Assembly (NCBI GenBank): GCA_016779565.1 | Contig: JADHNJ010000027.1 | Coordinates: forward strand, 1-34,175 | Direction of reading: 5' to 3' | DNA: 34,175 bases | Source of the DNA: Pseudomonadales bacterium | Lineage (GTDB): Bacteria > Pseudomonadota > Gammaproteobacteria > Pseudomonadales > Azotimanducaceae | In this document: one piece after another, positions 7,179 to 13,834 of the stretch | How positions within the stretch are numbered: position 1 is the stretch's first letter | Layout of the letters: each line of letters opens with the position of its first letter | Made by a program: the position numbers and the translations under genes | The notes under the pieces: generated by a model | Databases searched by the model: none | What the model was told of the DNA's origin: nothing | What the model saw: the letters and a program-made list of their open reading frames with translations, nothing else

Positions 7179-8480
7179 ATGTTTGCCAAATCCACCAATC
7201 CCTACTTGGAAAACAATTACGCCCCGGTGTCGGCAACCTTCGACACCGCCGATCTCACATGTGAGGGCGTCATTCCAGCAGACCTCAACGGCCTGATGGT
7301 GCGCAATGGTCCCAACCCAACTCAAAGGGTCAATCCTAAGCGTCACCATTGGTTTTTAGGAGACGGCATGCTGCACGGGGTGAAATTTGCTGAGGGCAAG
7401 GCGGTAAGCTATCGCAATCGAAGCGTCTCTGCCGGAGGCTCAACCCCTAATACCCATGTCATAGGCCATGGCGGACGGATCGTAGCTTTGGTCGAAGCGG
7501 GTGGCGCACCGGTCGAAGTAGATCACGAACTCAACAGTCTAGATCGACCCGCTTTCGAAGGCTCTCTCAGACGAGGCTTTACCGCGCATACCAAGCTCGA
7601 CTCGGTAGATGGCGCGCTGCATGCGGTCTGCTACGACTTCAAACGCGGTTATCAATTATCCTATCTGGCTGTTGGTGCCGATAATCGCCTACAAACTCAC
7701 CAGGACATCAGCCTGTCCACTAAGCCCATGGTACACGATTGCGCGATTACTAAACGCTTTGTCCTTATTTTCGACTTGTCGGTAACTTTTAGCCTTAACC
7801 GATTGATTAGACGCTACTTTCCGTTCGCGTGGAATGACAAACACCAAGCCCGTATTGGTCTTCTTAATCGCCAGGATCCTAGCCAACCGATTCAATGGTT
7901 TGAAATTGCTCCATGCTACATTTTCCACGCTCTAAACGCCTATGAGAATAATTCTGGCGAGGTCATCCTCGATGCTATGCGCTATGAACGGCTATTTGAT
8001 ACGGTAAAGATTGGTCCTTTTGGGGAGTCCTCACCTTTTCTGACGCGCTGGTGCCTAAACCCCAACACCGGATCTGTTACCGAGACCCAGCTGGATGACC
8101 ATGCCGCTGAATTTCCTAGGGTGCATCCTCAACTCGAGGGACAACCCACCCAATTCGGTTACGCCCTAGGGATTGGCGACGACCCCTCCTCGCCGGATTT
8201 CAATACCATTGTCAAATATCACCAAGATGGTAGCGCAGAGATTCACACTTTGGGTCAATATGAAATGGCCTCTGAACCAATTTTCGTCGCAAAATCCGGG
8301 TCGGTCAGAGAGGACGAAGGCTACCTACTGAGCTATGTGTTTGATCAACGAGAGGGCACCAGTCATGTGATAATTTTGGACGCTCAGGATCTTAGCGCCA
8401 AGCCCATCGCGCGGGTGATGCTTCCCCAGCGGGTGCCTTTTGGCTTTCATGGCAGCTGGATAGGCGAGCCATCGCCCTAG
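7179..8480 (+). CDS. Carotenoid oxygenase / lignostilbene dioxygenase family protein (first copy)
   Basis: This 433-residue protein belongs to the carotenoid cleavage oxygenase family, a seven-bladed propeller with Fe(II) bound by four histidines. These are visible as FTAHTKLD (His137), MVHDCAIT (His186), YIFHALNAYE (His250) and FGFHGSW (His424). The typical N-terminal NPYLENNYAPV and VRNGPNP segments are also present. The family cleaves a C=C bond in carotenoids, apocarotenoids or stilbene-like phenylpropanoids using O2. The start at 7179 fits the family's N-terminus and has GAGGG upstream; the frame opens at 7116 but without family similarity. There is no signal peptide. Its stop overlaps the convergent kinase stop at the palindrome CTAG. 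It is only distantly similar to the second copy at 25187. Substrate not determinable. Confidence 0.9.
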   Translation: MFAKSTNPYLENNYAPVSATFDTADLTCEGVIPADLNGLMVRNGPNPTQRVNPKRHHWFLGDGMLHGVKFAEGKAVSYRNRSVSAGGSTPNTHVIGHGGRIVALVEAGGAPVEVDHELNSLDRPAFEGSLRRGFTAHTKLDSVDGALHAVCYDFKRGYQLSYLAVGADNRLQTHQDISLSTKPMVHDCAITKRFVLIFDLSVTFSLNRLIRRYFPFAWNDKHQARIGLLNRQDPSQPIQWFEIAPCYIFHALNAYENNSGEVILDAMRYERLFDTVKIGPFGESSPFLTRWCLNPNTGSVTETQLDDHAAEFPRVHPQLEGQPTQFGYALGIGDDPSSPDFNTIVKYHQDGSAEIHTLGQYEMASEPIFVAKSGSVREDEGYLLSYVFDQREGTSHVIILDAQDLSAKPIARVMLPQRVPFGFHGSWIGEPSP

Positions 8481-9580
8481 ATGCCAAGGGACTCGACAAA
8501 TGGCAATACCTGCCAATCGTCTAGCGCCGCTTGGCCGCGATAGAACATCACGTCCTGCCAATCGACGCCTAGATCGCTACATTCTTTTGCCACCAGTGAT
8601 ATGTCTGTGCTGCCAATAGCAATCACATTAATCATGTGGCTGATCACCAAGCCAAAGCGTAGGTCCGTTTCTAAATCAACTCGGCTGTAATCGGTGACTC
8701 CAGCGCGAACTAACCCACTCATATAATTTTCCAGCAATCTCGTTTCCAGTCTGCGGCGATCATCCGTGGGAAGACCTAGTACCATCAGCCGAGCAAAGTC
8801 CCAGGGCCCTTGCGCCACAAAAGGAAACTGCCAATCAATAGCAGCGAATCCGCCGCCATGCTCAGACTCGAAAAAAAGCTGTTTTGCATGATAATCCCCA
8901 TGCACTAGTGTATAGGGTCTGGTCGCGAATACAGCCTGCAGTTCTGGTCGTTTTCTCGCTACAAGCGGCATTAGAGTCTGAGTGAGTTTGACGTCATCAA
9001 AGTGCTCGCTAAGCGCAGCAGAGATCTCTGATGCAGCCCCAAGACCTAGCTGAAAAAAATCATGGTCGTCAAATTGAACACAATAGGACTTTTGCCGAAG
9101 CGCAGGCTGATTCCACCACTTGGCGTGAAATGCCGGTAACTGCGCCAGCGCTAGGGTTACCTGCTCAATCGTAATCGCCCAGGATGGCGACTCAGCTGGA
9201 CTTAAGTCTTCTAACAACAAAACAAACCGCTGACTGGAACCATCAAAAGCTTGGTAATAGCAGGTTGGGATTCGAATCCCAGGGTCTGTAAAGTCCCGAT
9301 AAAAGCTGGTTTCTCGGCGATATTGATCAAACACATTGACCACCTCTTCGATCACTTGAGGGTTTTGACTGGTATATTTAGCGATGAGCCGATTAGGCAG
9401 GGCCGATTGCTGAACCTCCCAGGTCACATCTAGAAACACAATCTCTGCAGTTTGCCCAGGCGTAGGGGACGCCAAAGCGGTACACTCGGCGACCCGAGGC
9501 AACTCAGGATGTTCGATGGGCAGCACTTGATTCAGCCAAGCCGCCGAAAAATCCTTAATTTCGCTCGGTATTGACATCAT
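8477..9580 (-). CDS. APH-fold phosphotransferase (small-molecule kinase)
   Basis: This 367-residue protein has the aminoglycoside phosphotransferase/choline kinase fold. Lys68 in LIAKYTSQ is the candidate ATP-binding lysine, RFVLLLEDLS (118-127) is the hinge, HGDYHAKQ (His227, catalytic Asp229) is the catalytic loop, and AAIDWQ (Asp249) binds metal. Most relatives have Asn at the position of Gln234. The start ATGATG at 9580 follows GGGGAG. The upstream in-frame stretch to 9676 is encoded by a 13-bp repeat array and is not coding. Proteins of this group often phosphorylate hydroxylated lipids, steroids or hydroxyacyl-CoA rather than antibiotics. The nearby ACAD10/11-like gene (12395) suggests a hydroxyacyl-CoA role, as in the fused mammalian ACAD10/11 proteins. 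That is inference. Confidence 0.85.
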   Translation of the reverse strand: MMSIPSEIKDFSAAWLNQVLPIEHPELPRVAECTALASPTPGQTAEIVFLDVTWEVQQSALPNRLIAKYTSQNPQVIEEVVNVFDQYRRETSFYRDFTDPGIRIPTCYYQAFDGSSQRFVLLLEDLSPAESPSWAITIEQVTLALAQLPAFHAKWWNQPALRQKSYCVQFDDHDFFQLGLGAASEISAALSEHFDDVKLTQTLMPLVARKRPELQAVFATRPYTLVHGDYHAKQLFFESEHGGGFAAIDWQFPFVAQGPWDFARLMVLGLPTDDRRRLETRLLENYMSGLVRAGVTDYSRVDLETDLRFGLVISHMINVIAIGSTDISLVAKECSDLGVDWQDVMFYRGQAALDDWQVLPFVESLGI

Positions 9581-9612
9581 TGCACTGTCTCCCCTGACTT
9601 TATTCGACTTTT

Positions 9613-9700
9613 GATTGATGCAATTTATTAACGCATTGGATTGATGCATTTTATTAATAGAATTCATTGACGCCATTCATTGACTCGATACATTGCTGCC
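9613..9700. repeat. 13-bp degenerate tandem array upstream of the kinase gene
   Basis: Seven 13-base units run from 9613, close to gattgatgcaatt or cattgacgccatt. Some alternate units are more similar to each other, giving a stronger 26-bp period (9613 and 9639). The array lies just upstream of the kinase ribosome binding site and prolongs its reading frame without ATG-proximal support. A second 13-bp array occurs at 17579-17669. Confidence 0.75.
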
Positions 9701-9918
9701 TTGGACCTGGGGTTTTGATGGTCAGATTCTGGCACTGAATCTAGCGCTCAATGCGTCCTCGTGGACACCTGAAACAGCAAACCCCTAGTTAGCTTCTAGG
9801 CCCAATGCAGTCTTGTAACGCCATAGCGTACAAGCCTGCTTAGAAAAAATAGGGGCAGGCGCCTAACCTCAGCGTAATGTCTAGGTCACCTAGGGCGTTA
9901 TCGTAGGCTCGACCCCTC
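9701..9918. other. Intergenic region between LLM oxidoreductase and kinase genes
   Basis: No gene is supported between the 13-bp array and the LLM stop codon. A perfect odd palindrome, ctaggt-c-acctag at 9881-9893, lies 26-38 bases past the LLM gene, and an aggcgcct palindrome is just beyond. No T tract follows them, so termination is uncertain. A half-site ctagcgct at 9741-9748 matches the arm of the Rieske palindrome but could be chance. Confidence 0.45.
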
Positions 9919-10758
9919 CTATCTCAGTTTTTCCACCAGGGCCGCTATTTCATCTAGTCTGGCGAGCACCGCATCCGGGGCGCTTTGTGGAAGCCCAAAT
10001 ACGAGATGCGTGAAGCCTTGCTCCAACCTAGATCTCGCTTGAGCCTCATCGAGCGGCGCTCCAAAGAGTCCAATCTCGAGAGATTGCATGTCCCGACCGC
10101 GGGCCGCCATCGCGTTCGCCATATTTTCCATACCACCGGAGCCAGAGCCCCCAATCGGCATCCAGCCGTCGCAGTATTCGGCAACTCGATCAAAGACCCA
10201 TTTCGAGTTAGCGCCTAACCAAATGGGTGGTCCACCAGCTTGAACCGGCTTAGGCCAAGACCAAATCGGATCAAAGTCAACAAAGTCGCCATGAAATTCG
10301 GCCTCGTCTTGGGTCCAAATGGCCTTCATCGCCAGCACTTTTTCTCGAACGATTTTCCATCGATGCTTAAAAGACGCACCGTGGTTTTCCATTTCTTCTG
10401 CATTCCAACCCGCGCCAATACCTAGGATTAGTCTTCCCTCGGAAATAACATCCAGAGAGGCGCACTCTTTGGCGAGCACAATCGGGTCTCTCTCGATCAC
10501 CAAACAAATACCCGTACCTAATTTTATGGTTGAAGTCACAGCGGCAGCTGCAGTCAGCGCAACAAAGGGATCGTGAGTTCGCCAGTACCATTCCGGCAAA
10601 TCAGTACCGCCCGGAAAAGGCGTGGCTCTGGAAGCCGGTATGTGGGTATGCTCTGGAAAAAACAGCGAATCCAACCCCCTTTCCTCCACCGCTTTCGCAA
10701 GGGCGATGGGTTGAATGGTTTGATCCGTGGGGAAAATTTGAACGCCAAATTCTGCCAT
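9919..10758 (-). CDS. LLM-class flavin-dependent oxidoreductase (luciferase-like, TIGR03619 type)
   Basis: This 279-residue protein has the bacterial luciferase-like TIM barrel. The start FGVQIFPTD, GLDSLFFPEHTHIP (about 29-42), IKLGTGICLV, DVISEGRLILGIGAGW and GGPPIWLGANS match the TIGR03619 group of the F420-dependent LLM family. Members oxidise or reduce small organic molecules with FMN or F420; which cofactor is used here cannot be decided from sequence. The ATG at 10758 has AGGAG seven bases upstream. The gene lies 68 bases downstream of the ABM monooxygenase gene on the same strand, probably one operon, and a small hairpin sits between them. With the Ddn-type reductase at 2538 it raises the possibility of F420 use, but it could equally be FMN-dependent. 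Confidence 0.88.
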   Translation of the reverse strand: MAEFGVQIFPTDQTIQPIALAKAVEERGLDSLFFPEHTHIPASRATPFPGGTDLPEWYWRTHDPFVALTAAAAVTSTIKLGTGICLVIERDPIVLAKECASLDVISEGRLILGIGAGWNAEEMENHGASFKHRWKIVREKVLAMKAIWTQDEAEFHGDFVDFDPIWSWPKPVQAGGPPIWLGANSKWVFDRVAEYCDGWMPIGGSGSGGMENMANAMAARGRDMQSLEIGLFGAPLDEAQARSRLEQGFTHLVFGLPQSAPDAVLARLDEIAALVEKLR

Positions 10759-10788
10759 ACTCGTAACTCCTAGGATAAACTAATTCGA

Positions 10789-10805
10789 CACCTGTAAATC
10801 AGGTG
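10789..10805 (-). promoter_or_regulatory. Short hairpin between ABM and LLM genes
   Basis: A perfect six-base stem, cacctg and caggtg, encloses the loop taaat between the ABM stop (10827) and the LLM start (10758). It has no T tract. It may be an intercistronic structure that affects relative expression. Confidence 0.35.
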
Positions 10806-10826
10806 CACTCAGTTGTCTCGACGTCT

Positions 10827-11117
10827 TTACACACCATCAAACACCTCAATCACAGGCGCCTCGGCGACACAGTCCTTAAGCGGCACATTGGCTTGCTGAA
10901 ATGCAGGATATTTGCCATGCGCGGCGAAGGCCTCCGCACTATCGTACTGCTCTAAAACCTTGTAAGTGTGAGGCTCAGTTCTTGATCGATGCAGAGCATA
11001 AAAACGACAGCCCGCCTCCTCCGCTAGCACGACCTTTGCCAATTCGGTGAAATGCTTTTCAAAATGTTCTATTTTTTCAGGTAGGATTTTAAGCGTTGCT
11101 ACAATACCGATGGTCAT
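10827..11117 (-). CDS. Antibiotic biosynthesis monooxygenase (ABM/YgiN-like) domain protein
   Basis: This 96-residue single-domain protein matches the ABM dimeric alpha-beta barrel. It has the start MTIGIVATLKILPEK, the CRFYALHRSRTEP strand region, TYKVLEQYDSAEAFAAHG and a C-terminal hydrophobic strand ending PVIEVFDG. Family members include cofactor-free quinol monooxygenases and heme-degrading enzymes, and others are of unknown function. The ATG at 11117 has an ideal AAAGGAGGT ribosome binding site. It is the first gene of a likely two-gene unit with the LLM oxidoreductase, suggesting it acts on a related quinone-like or aldehyde intermediate. The exact reaction is unknown. Confidence 0.85.
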   Translation of the reverse strand: MTIGIVATLKILPEKIEHFEKHFTELAKVVLAEEAGCRFYALHRSRTEPHTYKVLEQYDSAEAFAAHGKYPAFQQANVPLKDCVAEAPVIEVFDGV

Positions 11118-11301
11118 AATGGACCTCCTTTACTCTTTGAATATTGACCCAGCCTCGCAATCGATGCAAATCCGACCTTGCTACTTAGACGACAGCAGCT
11201 CTGGGGACGTCGCACCGGATCAGCGCGCAATGGCCTGGCAACGCGTCGCGACACACTGGCCCGAAACTCGGGCTAAGAACTCGTAAAGTTATGTCATGCA
11301 A

Positions 11302-11367
11302 AAGCCCAAATGATTGCTGGAACCGCCGACGCGCTCACACGCAACCTCGGCCTGACGCTTTGGGCTT
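11302..11367 (-). terminator. Inverted repeat immediately after the PhyH-like gene
   Basis: Arms aagcccaaa (11302-11310) and tttgggctt (11359-11367) are perfect nine-base inverted repeats. The right arm lies one base past the PhyH stop codon. The 48 bases between them can form an inner gccga/tcggc stem. On the minus strand the outer stem ends TTTTGC. This is a plausible 3'-end structure, although the T tract is short. Confidence 0.5.
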
Positions 11368-11368
11368 C

Positions 11369-12220
11369 TTACTCTCCTTGCTGATACTGAAAAATCGACT
11401 TATAGCCACCGCCCCAGTCCGGCGGCATCAATACCGGTCGACCATCAAAGCGTGCCCATTTTTGGCGCTCACCGCGGATCATTACTTCGGAGTACTTGCC
11501 CCCAGCTGTTAGGTTCGTAATCGGCATGGCATCGCCTGCACTATAGGCACAGAGCAAAAGCGGCCTAGGATCGTTACTCGCATTGGGTGGGGAGCCATGC
11601 ACCGCGCGACAATTATGTACGGTGATCGTTCCGGCTGGCCCCATCAAATAATCTGCTCGGTCGATTTCAACCTTAGCGAGATCTTCTGGACGAATATGGC
11701 CAGTCCAGGTGCCTGAGTCGTCATATAGATCAAACAGTGCTTTATTGTGACTCTCTGGAATAATACCCATTGGCGCCATCTCGGGCGTGACATCAGCCAA
11801 ATACACACCAATCGTTAGCACGTCGTAATTCGTGTGGGGCCAAAACTGGATGTCTTGATGCCATTTAACCGCCTCGCCACCGCCACCCCATTTAAAGTTA
11901 AGTTTTGAGTGGTGAAATTTGACATTGGGGCCCAGCAAATCCTCGGCAATGTCAGCAAAAGGCCCTGTGCTGGCAAATCGCCAATACGTTTCATGAAGGT
12001 CAACAGGGGCGTTTAGTCGACGCAAGCGCGGCATCTGTGGACTGTGATTAGACTCTAAATCAAACCGTTTGTTAGCGGCCGACACTGAACGACTCTCTTC
12101 GATAAAAGCGTCGGTTACTTGGGTCAATTCAGTCAGCCATGCATCACTCACTAAGCCTTCGGCCATGCAGTACCCCGCGTCTTGGTATTGCTGCTTTTGA
12201 GCTTCGGTTAATATTGTCAT
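11369..12220 (-). CDS. Phytanoyl-CoA dioxygenase (PhyH) family 2-oxoglutarate oxygenase
   Basis: This 283-residue protein is a PhyH-type Fe(II)/2-oxoglutarate-dependent oxygenase. The metal triad is visible as WHQDIQFW (His121, Asp123) and the distal HGSPPN (His208). Arg219 in DPRPLL is placed to bind 2-oxoglutarate. N-terminal QYQDAGYCMAEGLV matches the family's start. Members hydroxylate fatty acyl-CoA, small metabolites or halogenate them; the substrate is unknown here. The start is the ATG at 12220 with GAGG eight bases upstream; an upstream in-frame TTG at 12247 has no support. The gene diverges from the ACAD10/11-like gene (starts 175 bases apart), suggesting shared regulation and a joint hydroxylation plus acyl-CoA oxidation role. 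Confidence 0.88.
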   Translation of the reverse strand: MTILTEAQKQQYQDAGYCMAEGLVSDAWLTELTQVTDAFIEESRSVSAANKRFDLESNHSPQMPRLRRLNAPVDLHETYWRFASTGPFADIAEDLLGPNVKFHHSKLNFKWGGGGEAVKWHQDIQFWPHTNYDVLTIGVYLADVTPEMAPMGIIPESHNKALFDLYDDSGTWTGHIRPEDLAKVEIDRADYLMGPAGTITVHNCRAVHGSPPNASNDPRPLLLCAYSAGDAMPITNLTAGGKYSEVMIRGERQKWARFDGRPVLMPPDWGGGYKSIFQYQQGE

Positions 12221-12367
12221 CACATCGTCCTCAAATAGATCGATCAACCTTCCCTATTTCTAGGTTACCTTGCACGCACTTTATCTTAACTTACATGATG
12301 CTGCGCTTTTATGTTCGTAATCACTAGCCGAGCGTCTGGCTGACAGTATTTTATTTTTAACGCTTCC

Positions 12368-12376
12368 TGTTATAGT
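12368..12376 (+). promoter_or_regulatory. Extended -10 promoter candidate for the acyl-CoA dehydrogenase gene
   Basis: TGTTATAGT (12368-12376) matches the extended -10 form TGnTATAAT closely. A good -35 is not present at the usual spacing, which is common for extended -10 promoters. Transcription would begin near 12383, leaving a leader of only about 12 bases before the ATG at 12395, or 24 before the in-frame ATG at 12407. Confidence 0.45.
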
Positions 12377-12394
12377 CGAGAGACCTTTGACCAA

Positions 12395-13636
12395 ATGAGC
12401 GTTGCTATGATCGATTTTGAAATTCCTGAAGAAACCCGCGCAATCCGAGACAAAGTTCGAGCCTTCGTCCAGTCTGAATGCCATCCCGCAGAAGAGATCT
12501 GTACTGCCGATAACTTCGATACGGTCATCGCTGAGCTTCGTAGCAAAGCTCGAAGCCAAGGCCTTTGGTGCCCCTTTGTACCCGAAGCCCATGGCGGTAT
12601 GGGGCTCAGACCGCTTGCGAATGCTTTGGTACAGATGGAATTGGGTGAGAGCTTTTTAGGCGCCTTATCACTTAATACCCAAGGCCCCGACGATGCCACC
12701 ATGCTTACCCTTTTGGAGCACGGCACCGACTATCAAAAAGAAACCTACTTAAAGCCTCTCCTTAATGGCGAGAAACGCATCTGTTACTCAATGACCGAAA
12801 AAGCAGCAGGTGCGGATGCGACCGGTATGCAAACGACTGCGGAATTAGATGGCGATGAATGGGTCTTAAATGGCGAGAAATGGTTCTCATCTTCTGCGAG
12901 CGTTGCCGATATCGCAGTGGTGATGGCGAAGACCGATCCCGATGCGCCTAGGCATGAGCAATACAGCACCTTCATTGTTGAGCTGCCAAATCCCGGCTAT
13001 CAGATCCTTCGAAACATCGAAACCATGCAGCCACACACAGAGCTTGGCCTTAAATTAGGGGGGAGCCATTCCGAGATCAAAATCGAGGATCTGAGGGTTC
13101 CCCGGGAAAACATCCTCGGGGGCCGAGGTCAAGGATTCAATATGGGCCAGCATCGCTTGGCCTATGGCCGCCTCAGACATGGTATGCATAACGTTGCGAT
13201 GGCACAGAGAGCACTGGATCTCGCCGCCGGCCATGTCGTGAATCGAAGCACATTTGGCGAGCGCCTTGCGGATCGCCAAGGCGTGCGCTGGATGCTGGCT
13301 GACTGCGCCTCAGAAATCTATAAAGCCCGCTTGATGCTGCTACATATTGCTTATAAGGCCGAAAAAGGGATGGACCTTCGTAATGAGAACGGTATCGCTA
13401 AGGTGTTCCTTGCTAACATGGTCCACCAAGTTGTTGACACTGCCCTGCAGCTGCATGGTGCTCTGGGATACAGCCACGATACCCCACTTGCGCGTTGGTA
13501 CACCGGTATCCGTTCTCAAAGACTGGTCGATGGTCCCGATGAAGTCCATCGCTGGCGCACGGGTGCTAATGTGATAAAAGCATTTGAAAAGTATGGCACT
13601 ACGGCCTCGGCGTGCGGCGGAGAGTTGTTCGATTAG
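12395..13636 (+). CDS. Acyl-CoA dehydrogenase, ACAD10/11-like
   Basis: This 413-residue flavoprotein has the complete acyl-CoA dehydrogenase architecture. An N-terminal helical domain begins EIPEETRAIRDKVRAFV. The FAD/substrate region is CYSMTEKAAGADATG (130-144), a middle beta domain follows, and the C-terminal helical domain contains LQLHGALGYS (351-360). The motif DGPDEVHRWRTG (379-390) is characteristic of the ACAD10/11 branch, with Glu383 the likely catalytic base. In mammals that branch is fused to an APH-type kinase and acts on 4-hydroxyacyl-CoA through a phosphorylated intermediate. A separate APH-fold kinase lies nearby at 8477. Two starts are possible, ATG at 12395 and ATG at 12407; neither has a strong ribosome binding site. 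It diverges from the PhyH gene. Confidence 0.9.
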   Translation: MSVAMIDFEIPEETRAIRDKVRAFVQSECHPAEEICTADNFDTVIAELRSKARSQGLWCPFVPEAHGGMGLRPLANALVQMELGESFLGALSLNTQGPDDATMLTLLEHGTDYQKETYLKPLLNGEKRICYSMTEKAAGADATGMQTTAELDGDEWVLNGEKWFSSSASVADIAVVMAKTDPDAPRHEQYSTFIVELPNPGYQILRNIETMQPHTELGLKLGGSHSEIKIEDLRVPRENILGGRGQGFNMGQHRLAYGRLRHGMHNVAMAQRALDLAAGHVVNRSTFGERLADRQGVRWMLADCASEIYKARLMLLHIAYKAEKGMDLRNENGIAKVFLANMVHQVVDTALQLHGALGYSHDTPLARWYTGIRSQRLVDGPDEVHRWRTGANVIKAFEKYGTTASACGGELFD

Positions 13637-13650
13637 ACTGCCTTAAAGCG

Positions 13651-13690
13651 CTTAAGTCGCCAGTGTCAGCGAGACATCTGGCCACTTAAG
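13651..13690. terminator. Strong hairpin in the convergent region after the ACAD gene
   Basis: The 13-base arms at 13651-13663 and 13678-13690 (cttaagtcgccag and ctggccacttaag) are inverted repeats with a single mismatch. Inside them tgtc and gaca extend the stem around the loop agcga. The hairpin begins 14 bases after the ACAD stop. A run of seven T residues occurs only about 20 bases later (13711-13718), so it is not a textbook intrinsic terminator. It could end or protect transcripts from both convergent genes. Confidence 0.55.
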
Positions 13691-13834
13691 TCTGCCGCCC
13701 GTGTGTGCCTGTTTTTTTGGCCGGCCGTTGATACCTCTCTCATCCGGCAAGCCCACTTAAGCTAGCGGTTTTAGCAAGAGCCTCCATGGCGGGAGAACGC
13801 TTTAGTAGCCTACCAACTAGGCGGCACAAACCCT

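Noticed and set aside
9581-9676. N-terminal extension of the kinase from an ATG at 9676
   Set aside because: It is encoded by the 13-bp repeat array, and the ATG at 9580 has a strong ribosome binding site.
5231-9748. Repeated ctagcgc half-sites at 5231, 9741 and elsewhere as a regulon
   Set aside because: A 7-base word is expected several times in 34 kb by chance; only the full palindrome at 5280 stands out.
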